From the NCBI RefSeq assembly GCF_002929355.1, contig NZ_PJIR01000003.1, forward strand, positions 186,001-250,000: DNA of 64,000 bases, written 5' to 3'. This DNA is from Arthrobacter sp. B0490. Lineage in GTDB: Bacteria > Actinomycetota > Actinomycetes > Actinomycetales > Micrococcaceae. This document shows positions 52,522 through 64,000 of this stretch, piece after piece; the stretch's first letter is position 1; each line of letters starts with the position of its first letter. The notes beneath the pieces are model-generated. The model searched no databases and was not told the origin of the DNA. It saw nothing but the letters and a program-made list of their open reading frames with translations. A program made the translations under genes and the position numbers.

Positions 52522-53387
52522 TTGTTGCCTTCGACCCTTTCCCGCACCGCACGCCTGGGCATGACCGCGACGCTCGCCGTGCTGCTCAGCGCCTGTACCA
52601 CCCCCACCCCCACGACCCAGAACACACCGGCGGAACCAGCGGCCCCGCGGGGTACCCGTCGGCGCACATCCATGGGATGAGCGTGGACCCGGCCACGAAC
52701 CGCATCCTGCTTGCCACCCACGACGGCCTGTTCGATGTCACCCGATCCCCCGCACAGCAGATCGGTCCGACGATCGATCTCATGGGATTCACCAGCACCA
52801 GCGACGGAACGCTCTACGCCTCCGGGCACCCCGGGCCCGGCACCGACCTGCCGGATCCGGTCGGCCTGATCACCAGCACCGATGACGGGCGTACGTGGGA
52901 GCCCGTCTCCCGCCAGGGTGAGACGGATTTCCACGCCCTCGCTGCGACCAGTACGGGGCTCATCGGCCACGAAGGGCGAATCGTCACCAGCACCGACGGG
53001 CATCACTGGACGGTCACCGCCGACGACGTGCCCGCCTACAACCTCGCCGGCGCCACCGGCGGTACGGTGCTGGCCACCACGGAGGAAGGCCTGTACCGCT
53101 CCGAGGACAGCGGCACGGCCTGGGAGGCAGTACCCGGAGCACCCTTGCTGGTGTTCACCACCTTCGCCGGCGAGACGGCGATCGGCGTCACCCCGGAGGG
53201 CGTCATCCATGTCAGCGGTGACGCAGGCGTCACCTGGGAGCAGCGAGGCACCATCGACGCGGAACCGGCGGCGATGGCCGCAGCACACACCAACGACGGC
53301 ACTCACCGCATCTGGGTCGCCACGACTACCGGGATCCACGTCTCCTCCGACGACGGCGCGACCTTCCAACCCCTCGCCGCTCCCTGA
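52522..53387 (+). pseudogene. Frameshifted F510_1955-type beta-propeller lipoprotein
   Basis: The N-terminal part (TTG 52522, RTARLGMTATLAVLLSACTT) encodes a lipoprotein signal. The mature part, readable from about 52655 in another frame (GYPSAHIHGMSVDPA then repeated blade motifs such as GLYRSEDSGTAWE and SGDAGVTWEQ), matches the F510_1955 glycosylhydrolase / sialidase-like propeller family. One extra C in the run 52643-52646 would join them. Either the base is missing from the assembly or the gene is inactivated; a translated stub from 52677 would lack the signal. Family members lie beside DUF305 genes in copper loci, and the catalytic role is unproven. Confidence 0.7.
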
Positions 53388-53427
53388 TCTCCCGGCACCA
53401 TCGGGCGGGAGCGATCTCGTCGGGCGC

Positions 53428-53808
53428 CTACTCGTGGACGGGCTCTCCGGTGACGCGGTGGTCGGCGTGGTTCATGCCCTCGAGGATGAGCCGGGCGAGG
53501 TGCCCGTCGATGATGCTGTAGACGACGTTGCGGGCCTCCTTGCGCGTGGACACCAGCCCGGACAGACGGAGTTTGGCGAGGTGCTGGCTCACCGCGGTCC
53601 GATTGGCGCCCGTCGCCGCGACGAGGGTCCCGACGTCGGCCTCGCCCCGGGTCAGGAGCCACAGGAGGTGCAGGCGGGTCGGGTCGGCGAGCATCCGGAA
53701 GGTCGCGGCACCAGCTTCCAGCCGCGCAGCGTCGGGAGCGACGGGATGCACCAGGCTCGGCCCGCCGGACTCGCCGCCTGAGGCGCTGGGGGTGCTGATC
53801 TCGACCAC
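53428..53808 (-). CDS. ArsR/SmtB-family metalloregulator
   Basis: A 126-residue winged-helix repressor with the core RMLADPTRLHLLWLL, recognition helix GANRTAVSQHLAKLRLSGL and wing KEARNVVYSI. The C-terminal NHADHRVTGEPVHE supplies histidines of the kind used by NmtR/CzrA-type sensors for Ni, Co or Zn; the α3 CVC motif of ArsR proper is missing. It is the second gene of an operon with the MFS transporter and likely binds the palindrome at 55139-55162. Confidence 0.88.
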   Translation of the reverse strand: MVEISTPSASGGESGGPSLVHPVAPDAARLEAGAATFRMLADPTRLHLLWLLTRGEADVGTLVAATGANRTAVSQHLAKLRLSGLVSTRKEARNVVYSIIDGHLARLILEGMNHADHRVTGEPVHE

Positions 53809-53847
53809 TCTCCTCGTCCCGGCGTCGTGTGCCGTGCCGCTCCTACG

Positions 53848-55101
53848 CTACCGCCCGCTACCGCCCCGGGAGGGCGCCCGACCTGGCCCGGAGAATCCGG
53901 CGCCGTCCCGCGCCGGGCGCCACACGGCGAGCGCCGTGACGGTGCCGGCCAGGGCCAGTCCTCCCAGGACGAGGGCAGCCGCCGGCTGGCCCGCGGCGGC
54001 CCCGACCCACCCTGCGATCGGGTAGGTGAGCATGAAGCACGCATGGGACAGGGAGAACTGGGCCGTGAAGAGGTAGCTCCGGGTGTCGTCGGTCGCCGCG
54101 CGCCGGAGGAGGCGCGAGGACGGTGTGCTGATCATCGAGGTCCCGACGCCGAGGACCGCCCACAGGCCGAGGAACACCGCCCACGACCCCCCGGTCCCCG
54201 CGACGAGGGCCGCGCCGAGCAGGCCCAGGGGCAGGACGGCCGCGCCGACGAGCATGAACGTCCGGTCCGCCACGCGCTCGAGGAGCCCGGGCGCGACGAA
54301 GGCGACGAGCATCGACCCGGCACCGAAGGCGGCCAGGGCGATCGCGACGTCGGTGTTCGATCCGCCGAAGAGGTCCCGGGCATAGACGACGGTGTTCACC
54401 AGGACGAGCGCGGTGGCCGTGGCGACGACGAGGTTCAGGGCCATCAGCCCCCGCAGGGTCGGCTCGCGCAGGAAGATCCGGGTGCCGAGGGTGGTGCGGT
54501 GCAGGAGCGAGCCCTGGTGCTGCGAGGGCGGGATCACCGGGAGCCTCGTCGCGAGGACCATCGCCGCGGACACGAGGAACCCCGCCGTCGTGCCGATGAA
54601 CAGGTCGGAGTAGGACACCACCGCCAGCAGCGCGGCGGCCAGCAGCGGGCTGACCAGGGACTCCAGGTCGTAGGCGAGCCGGGAGAGGGACAGTGCCTTC
54701 GTGTAGTCCTTCTCCTCGGGCAGGACCACGGGGATGAGGGACTGGAACGCGGGCGTGAAGGTCGCCGACGCCGACTGCAGGACGAACACCAGCACGTAGA
54801 TCTGCCAGACCTGGTCCACGAAGGGCAGGCTCATCGCGATCGCGGCCCGCACGAGATCCGCGCCCACGAGGACGCCCTTGCGCGGCAGGCGTTCGACCAG
54901 TGCCGCCATGACGGGTGCGACGAAGACGTAGGCGACCATCTTGATCGTCAGGGCGGTGCCGAGCACGGCACCCGCCCGGCCACCGGCGAGATCGAACGCC
55001 AGGAGGCCGAGAGCGACGGTGAGCAGGCCGGTTCCGAGCAGCGCCACGACCTGGGCGGTGAACAGATTGCGGTACGCGGACCGCCGGAGGACAGAGAGCA
55101 T
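53848..55101 (-). CDS. MFS exporter, ArsR-linked
   Basis: A 417-residue MFS protein with 12 helices and a long loop. The opening (LSVLRRSAYRNLFTAQVVAL) is typical of exporters; RLPRKGVLVGADLVRAA marks loop 2-3. Its partner is the ArsR-type gene 40 bases downstream, and a perfect operator lies upstream, so it may export a metal complex or a toxic compound. I choose ATG 55101; ATG 55140 and GTG 55158 are possible, but the latter two fall within or beside the operator. Confidence 0.82.
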   Translation of the reverse strand: MLSVLRRSAYRNLFTAQVVALLGTGLLTVALGLLAFDLAGGRAGAVLGTALTIKMVAYVFVAPVMAALVERLPRKGVLVGADLVRAAIAMSLPFVDQVWQIYVLVFVLQSASATFTPAFQSLIPVVLPEEKDYTKALSLSRLAYDLESLVSPLLAAALLAVVSYSDLFIGTTAGFLVSAAMVLATRLPVIPPSQHQGSLLHRTTLGTRIFLREPTLRGLMALNLVVATATALVLVNTVVYARDLFGGSNTDVAIALAAFGAGSMLVAFVAPGLLERVADRTFMLVGAAVLPLGLLGAALVAGTGGSWAVFLGLWAVLGVGTSMISTPSSRLLRRAATDDTRSYLFTAQFSLSHACFMLTYPIAGWVGAAAGQPAAALVLGGLALAGTVTALAVWRPARDGAGFSGPGRAPSRGGSGR

Positions 55102-55138
55102 GGGGAGCCCGTCTCGTGCAGGGATGAGTTCCCCCATC

Positions 55139-55162
55139 ATAGGTGCACGAGTGTGCACCTAT
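55139..55162. promoter_or_regulatory. Perfect 24-bp operator of the MFS-ArsR operon
   Basis: ATAGGTGCAC-GAGT-GTGCACCTAT is an exact palindrome. On the minus strand it overlaps a probable promoter (TTCATA, 18 bases, TATGAT). A symmetric site of this size suits an ArsR-family dimer. Confidence 0.75.
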
Positions 55163-55192
55163 GAACTTGCCACGGCGGTGAGACGAAAAGCG

Positions 55193-55645
55193 TCAGGCGT
55201 TCGCCGCGAGCAGCGACTCCTCGAGGGCGACCCACGCCAGCATGGCGCATTTGACCCGCGCCGGGAACCGCGAGACGCCGGAGAACGCGGCGGCGTCGCC
55301 GAGGACCTCCTCGTCCGCTTCGATCCTGCCGCGGGACCGAAGCACTTCGCGGAACGCGTCGACGAGGGCGATGACCTCGTCGCGCGGCAGTCCCTGCACC
55401 AGGTCGGTGAGCACCGAGGCGGAGGCCATGGAGATGGCGCACCCTGCGCCGTCCCACGTCACCGAGGTGAGCGTCCCGTCCGCGACGCCGGCGCGGAGGG
55501 TGATCTCGTCGCCGCACACCGGGTTCAGCTGGTGGGACTCTCCCACCCGGCCCGCGCCGTCGTACTCGCGCAGCGGGGAACCGTGCCGCGCCTTCGCGTG
55601 GTCGAGGATGATCTGCTGGTAGAGCTGCTCGAGGCCCGTGCTCAT
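55193..55645 (-). CDS. sufU: Fe-S cluster sulfur transfer protein SufU
   Basis: A 150-residue SufU/IscU-like protein that accepts persulfide from SufS via a zinc-bound cysteine. Conserved Cys 44 (NPVCGDE), 69 (GAGCAIS) and 133 (VKCAMLAW) and Asp 46 are present, and the insertion typical of SufU over IscU occupies the middle. Its ATG follows the sufS stop without a gap. SufBCD are outside the window. Confidence 0.92.
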   Translation of the reverse strand: MSTGLEQLYQQIILDHAKARHGSPLREYDGAGRVGESHQLNPVCGDEITLRAGVADGTLTSVTWDGAGCAISMASASVLTDLVQGLPRDEVIALVDAFREVLRSRGRIEADEEVLGDAAAFSGVSRFPARVKCAMLAWVALEESLLAANA

Positions 55646-59693
<4,048 letters not shown>

Positions 59694-59697
<4 letters not shown>

Positions 59698-62195
59698 TGC
59701 GTGAACACCGTGGAGAGCTGCTTGCGGCTGGAGACGCCGAGCTTGGCCATGGCTTTCAGGATATGCCCTTCCACGGTGCGGACGGAGAGATGGTGGGTGG
59801 CTGCGACTTCCTTGTTCGTCGCTCCCCGGGCTGCCATGCGGGCGAACGCGCGCTCCCGGTCGGTGAGGATACGGCGCGCGCTGGTGTTCCTCCGGGGCAC
59901 GTGCGTGCGGCGGAAGATCTGCTCGGCCCGGATGAAGTCCAGCGGCTCGTCCTCGGTGTCGTGGAGGCGCATGGAGATCAGGGCCGCGGACCCGGCGAGG
60001 TCCCGGTGCCCGAAGGCGAACGCCGCCTCCGCGGCCTGCAGCAGGATGAAAGGATCCCGTGCCGCGACGCCGCGGGCCAGGAGTTCGCCGGCCCCGGCGA
60101 GAGGCGTGTCCATACCCCTCGCGAGGTCCAGCAGCAACGGGGCCTGGGACTGCTGGCCGAGCCGGACGGCGTGCATCCGCAACAGCAGTTCCGCGCCCGA
60201 GTTGCCGGCCTGCCGCTGTTCGCCGGCCAGGACGACGAACCGGCGCGCGGCCGCATCGCTGTCCGAGACGAGGGCGTCGGCGAGGGTCCGGAGCATGCCG
60301 ATCGTGGACCGGTGGACCCAGGGAAGGTGTTCCGTCGCGTGGTGATCCGGCCCGTTCCGGTTGTCCGGGCGGGCGCCGTCCGGGTGGGCACCGTCGTGCC
60401 GGTCCAGCAGGGCGGTGGCGTACGCCGCTGCGGCGTCGGCGAGGGGCAGCAGACCGCTCCGGTTGTCCACGCGCAACTGCTCGACGGCGGGAAGAATCAC
60501 CGAGAGTGCGGCCTCCCCGTGGCCCATCGTCGCGAGGGCGACCCCGCTGAGGGTGTCCGCGACGGAGGGGTCCTCCCACCTACCGGCAGCGAGGGCGGCG
60601 CCCCCGGTGAGCAGCAGGGCGTCGTCGAGGTGGCCCTCGTGGACCAGCGCGGCGAATCCGCACTCCTGCAGCAGGCGCGCCGCACTACCCGAGGGCGCCG
60701 GCAGGCCTGGCCCGCTGAGCCGGGCAAGGGACCTCCTGGCGCCCGGGCCGGCACCCGTGAGGCTGCGGGCCAGCACGAGCCGCGCGGCACGTTCGGCCGC
60801 GAGCGGGCCCGGGCGGTCCGCGCCGTCCTGCGCAGTGGCGAGCTCCAGGACGTCGGAGAAACGTCCCTCGTGAGCAGCCGCCTCGACGGCGACCGTGAGG
60901 GCCAGCTCCACGGCCCGGTCCGGGTCCGTCGGCGCGTCGCCCGCCAGGAGCTGCTCGAGGACGGCGCCCGCCTCACTGAACCGGAGACCGTCCAGGCAGG
61001 TACGCACCCGCACGAGGGCACCGGCGTCGGCCTCCGCGAGGTGCTCCGCCGCCAGCAGCGCGAGGCGCGGTTCGCCGGCGTCGTTGGCGGCCTGCGCCAC
61101 GCTCCGGAGGTAGGTGTCCTGCAGCGGGGTCCCCGCCTCGAGGAACCACCGCAGCAGGTTCAGGCGGGCCGGGAACGGGAGGGAGCCGCCGGCGTCGAGG
61201 CCCTCGAGGCGCTCGAGGAACGCGGGGAACGGGTTGGCTGCGAGTGCGCTGCGCACGCGGTCGCCGATCACCGCGTTCACCACGGTGACCGCATGCGGCG
61301 GCTCGGGCTCGACGACGCACACGCCCGCCTGCTCGAGCTCGTCCACCACGTCCGCTCCGCACAGCGGCAGCAGCACGTCGAGGGGTACCGGGCCGGCGAC
61401 GGCCACGACGTCCAGCGCGTTCCCGGCGTCGGTGGTCAGCGCGGTGAGCGCGGCCGCGCCACCGTCGTTCCCCTGCACCGGGATGGTCCCCCCTGGATCG
61501 TGCCAGACCCATGCATCGGCGGCGCGGGTGAGCGTGCCCGTGGCGGTGCTTCCGCGCAGGGCGGCCTGGAGGGAGCGGAGGTTGCCACGCGATGCCCGCC
61601 ACAGCTCGACGGCGGCCGTACTGGTGAGGGGGCCGTCGAGCAGCTGCTCGAGGAGGTGGCGCGTCCCGCGAAAGGTCAGGGGTTCGACGTCCACGCGGAG
61701 GAGCCGGCCCGTGCGCCAGAGGTGGTAGAAGCGTGCGGCGGGGGTGCCGGGTCCGTCGCAGGCCACGACGAGCCGTGCGGCGCCGACCTCCGCGAGGTAG
61801 GACAGCACGCGGATCGAGGGATCGTCGAGGTGCTGCACGTTGTCCACGACGAGGATCGCGGGGCGGTTGCGCGCGCGTATGCGCAGTGCCGACTGGAGGG
61901 ACTGCAGCATGGGGAGTGATTCGACGCTCCCGGTGGGGTCGACGTCCATCAGCAGCACGCTGAGCGCACCGTAGGGAGTGGAGGTCATGGCTGCCGAACC
62001 GCGGATGAGGACGACCTGCGCGGTGCTCTCCAGCTGCGCTGCTGCGGCGCGGGCGAGCGCCGTCTTCCCGACGCCGGCGGCACCGACCATCAGCACGCCG
62101 GCCGAGCCGGGCGCGGCGAGGCCCGCCAGGATCGCGGCGACCTCGTCGGAGCGTTCGAGCAACGGCCAGGCACCCGTGTAGTCGTCGGTCATCAC
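59694..62195 (-). CDS. Large LuxR-family ATPase regulator (LAL), first of a tandem pair
   Basis: An 833-residue paralogue of the next gene: Walker A GAAGVGKTAL (about residue 43), Walker B LVVDNVQHLD, helical middle, and C-terminal LuxR domain (LTDRERAFARMAARGATNK, SVRTVEGHILKAMAKLG). The start is GTG 62195, after GGGAG; ATG follows immediately. The pair probably arose by duplication and may form hetero-oligomers. Function unknown. Confidence 0.87.
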
Positions 62196-62452
62196 GCCGG
62201 GTCTCCCGTGTTGATCAGCAGAGTCATAGCCAGTTCCCCTCCAGCTCGCCTGACCTGCTCAGGCGTCCGCCCCGACCATTGCGTCGTCGACCAGGTCGTT
62301 TCGCCGAATCCTACTCGACAATATGCGGGCGGCGCAGTAAGAGCGCTCCCACAAGCAAGTAGTCCCCTCCATGAAGCGAGTACCCGCCTTCGTTTGCCAC
62401 TGGGCGGTACATGAAGCGCGAGCGAATTCGGGCCGCCCCCAGACTGCAGGCC

Positions 62453-62596
62453 ATGACAGCTGATGAGGACCAGGACCCTCCCATCCCCGAGTATCTCGAG
62501 GGGAGCTCCCTGAAACGCGTCCACACCGATCCGGACGCCGACAAGGCTGAGCCTGACACGACCGGGGACCCGCGGGGCACGAGTCCGGACGAATAG
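62453..62596 (+). CDS. Small acidic hypothetical protein
   Basis: A 47-residue frame from ATG 62453 (MTADEDQDPPIPEYLEGSS, then KRVHTDPDAD), rich in Asp/Glu/Pro and probably unstructured. The composition is unlike random high-GC frames. No ribosome binding site is clear, and no family is known to me. The 257 bases upstream to the regulator gene hold no other recognisable gene. Confidence 0.35.
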   Translation: MTADEDQDPPIPEYLEGSSLKRVHTDPDADKAEPDTTGDPRGTSPDE

Positions 62597-62637
62597 GTGG
62601 TTCCCCCGCAAAGCACAAGGGCCGAGCGGACTTGCCC

Positions 62638-62877
62638 CTAGGCCAACTCCGTCGCCACTTGATGGGCCGCGTGGTTCTCCGCTGCCAGTCGACGGGCGGT
62701 GTCCTCGCGGATAATTTCGAGGGCACTACGCGTCTGGCGGAGCTCCCGGCGTTCGGCGATGACGAACCTGCAGGTCCGGTACACGCCGGGCAGGGAGAAC
62801 AGCACGCCGTACAGCATGAAGGGTTTGGCCCGTTCGAACTCACGCTGGTCCCGCATGACGCGTCTGCGCTCTTCCAT
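62638..62877 (-). CDS. Small hypothetical protein with a hydrophobic segment
   Basis: A 79-residue protein from ATG 62877, after GGGGGAGG. It has a charged N-terminus (EERRRVMRDQREFERAK), a short hydrophobic stretch (PFMLYGVLFSLPGVY) and a helical charged C-terminus. Family unknown; a good ribosome binding site and amphipathic pattern argue for a real gene. Confidence 0.6.
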   Translation of the reverse strand: MEERRRVMRDQREFERAKPFMLYGVLFSLPGVYRTCRFVIAERRELRQTRSALEIIREDTARRLAAENHAAHQVATELA

Positions 62878-63057
62878 CGCCGAACCTCCCCCTCGTATCC
62901 CCGGGCAATGGCCCTGAGCATACGTGGACCGCACACGACATTCAGCGCATTGACGGTCGCGGCGCGCGCAAACCGTGGGGAATAGGTTCGGCCTACCGCC
63001 CCAGCGCTCCGCGAGGTGAAAAGTAGACCGGGCGACGCTCGCTCCATTCCCGCACCG

Positions 63058-63642
63058 CTAGGCGGGGGTGTGGAACTTCTGCTGGGCTGCAGTCAGCCCG
63101 TCGCGAATTAGAAGTTCGACGGCGTCTGCTGCATCGTCGAGGAGGAACGGTAGTTCCTTCTTCTCCACCGTGCCGAAGTCCTTGAGCACGAAGTCCGCGG
63201 GGTCCTGGCGTCCGGGCGGGCGTCCGACGCCGACGCGCACACGATAGTAGTCCTTGGTGCCGAGGGCCTTGCTGATATCGCGCAACCCGTTGTGTCCGCC
63301 CTCCCCCCCGCCGGACTTGAGCTTGAGGGTGTTGAAGGTTATGTCGATCTCATCGTGCACAACGATCACATGATCGGGGGCCACGTCGTGAAAGCGGGAG
63401 AGCGCGGAGACCGGCCCACCGGTGATGTTCATATAGGTGAGCGGTTTCGCCAGGACCAGGCGCGGACCGCCGATGCCCATCCGTCCCTCGAGCGTGACGG
63501 CCTGCGCCTTCGAGGAGGTGAAGCGGCCACTCATCCGCGTGGCGAGGAGGTCGAGGACCATCTGGCCGACGTTGTGGCGGTTGCCGGCGTAGCCGGGCCC
63601 GGGGTTACCGAGCCCGACTACGAGCCAGGTGTCAGTGGACAC
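63058..63642 (-). CDS. pth: Peptidyl-tRNA hydrolase
   Basis: It releases tRNA from peptidyl-tRNAs that drop off ribosomes. The 194 residues have LVVGLGNPGPGYAGNRHNVG (catalytic His), VVHDEIDI, GGGEGGHNGLRDI and the usual C-terminal lid. GTG start at 63642. It lies 11 bases after the L25 gene, a common actinobacterial pair. Confidence 0.95.
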   Translation of the reverse strand: MSTDTWLVVGLGNPGPGYAGNRHNVGQMVLDLLATRMSGRFTSSKAQAVTLEGRMGIGGPRLVLAKPLTYMNITGGPVSALSRFHDVAPDHVIVVHDEIDITFNTLKLKSGGGEGGHNGLRDISKALGTKDYYRVRVGVGRPPGRQDPADFVLKDFGTVEKKELPFLLDDAADAVELLIRDGLTAAQQKFHTPA

Positions 63643-63653
63643 CGGTTGCTTGC

Positions 63654-64000
63654 CTACTTCTCGTCGGCGTCGGTGACGACGGCGCTGGAATCGGCATCGC
63701 CGGCGGTCGCGCCTTCGGAGGTGCCTTCGACGTCGGCGTCGGTCTCAGGGGTCTCGCCGAGGTCCTGGACCGTGGGTGCCATGAGGTTGACGATGAGCGT
63801 CTCGGCGTCGGTGAGGAGGGTGACGCCCTGCGGCAGCACGATGTCGGAGGCGTGGATGTGCTCTCCGACCTCGCGGCCTTCGATGTTGACCGTGAGGGTC
63901 TCGGGCAGGTGGGTGGCCTCGGCCTCGACGAGGACCGTGTTGGCCTCGAGGTTGAAGGCGACGTCGACGGCGGGCTCGCCCTCGACGTGGATGGCGACGT
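63654..64000 (-). CDS. rplY: 50S ribosomal protein L25/Ctc (partial)
   Basis: The minus-strand reading runs off the window at 64000, so the N-terminus is missing. The visible 115 residues contain the TL5/Ctc C-terminal domain (NTVLVEAEATHLPETLTVNI, GEHIHASDIVLPQG) and an acidic tail rich in Asp/Glu/Thr. L25 binds 5S rRNA. Its stop precedes pth by 11 bases. Confidence 0.9.
   Translation of the reverse strand, partial: VAIHVEGEPAVDVAFNLEANTVLVEAEATHLPETLTVNIEGREVGEHIHASDIVLPQGVTLLTDAETLIVNLMAPTVQDLGETPETDADVEGTSEGATAGDADSSAVVTDADEK

Noticed and set aside
59698..60579. N-terminal extension of the second LuxR-type regulator
   Set aside because: It overlaps the coding region of the first regulator; the GTGA overlap at 59697 gives a natural start.
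62192..62611. 139-codon minus-strand frame before the first LuxR-type regulator
   Set aside because: No ribosome binding site or domain, biased composition, and it overlaps the small acidic ORF on the other strand.

Overview
The window is high-GC DNA (most third codon positions G or C) with actinobacterial gene content. It has a biotin-dependent acyl-CoA carboxylase with a small epsilon subunit, an SCO4848-type membrane protein, SufS/SufU, a CPH-type copper ATPase, LGFP repeats and many GTGA/ATGA start-stop overlaps. Gene families and order suggest a Micrococcaceae member (Arthrobacter-like); this is inferred from recalled family distribution, not from a search. I recognised no rRNA, tRNA, CRISPR array, phage or insertion sequence.

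Left part (1-8917): after a gene-poor edge carrying two small inverted paralogous ORFs, a tightly packed minus-strand operon reads 8917 to 839. It encodes a 1381-residue single-module NRPS with the domain plan of epsilon-poly-L-lysine synthetase (Pls: adenylation, carrier, then membrane segments alternating with three soluble C-terminal domains), a dihydrodipicolinate synthase (DapA), a membrane acyltransferase, an L,D-transpeptidase-like protein and an Sfp-type phosphopantetheinyl transferase. The adenylation pocket reads close to a known lysine code. This looks like a self-contained system for making, and possibly modifying, a lysine homopolymer, and it is the most interesting content here.

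9388-17955: a signalling block (broken FHA/TPR-like gene, PP2C phosphatase, class III adenylate cyclase, PH-domain protein), then BirA, an SDR enzyme and, divergently, acyl-CoA carboxylase beta and epsilon subunits. The biotinylated alpha subunit lies at 24693-26528, so BirA and its probable substrate are close together. Between them are a serpin lipoprotein, a DUF885 protein, a DAACS symporter, an AMIN-like secreted protein and Maf.

27029-47327: a secreted polysaccharide deacetylase with LGFP repeats, a Ser/Thr kinase with a coupled lipoprotein, an MHS-type MFS transporter, an LpdA-like flavoprotein, a nucleoside/pentose salvage group (purine nucleoside phosphorylase, phosphosugar mutase, DeoC), Mfd, small conserved proteins, NhaA and an orphan histidine kinase.

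47566-55162: a metal-response region. A promoter with a CsoR-type operator in its spacer precedes a 34-residue CGCC peptide, a CopB-type ATPase, DUF6153 and DUF305 proteins and a frameshifted F510_1955-type lipoprotein. An MFS-ArsR operon with a perfect 24-bp palindrome follows. The right end has SufU/SufS, two tandem large LuxR-type ATPase regulators, Pth and the C-terminal part of ribosomal protein L25.

Cross-cutting observations: three intergenic elements of exactly 94 bp with matching terminal inverted repeats, several probably leaderless promoters (TAnnnT six or seven bases before the start codon), and two loci with apparent single-base frameshifts that may be assembly errors in G/C runs or real decay.
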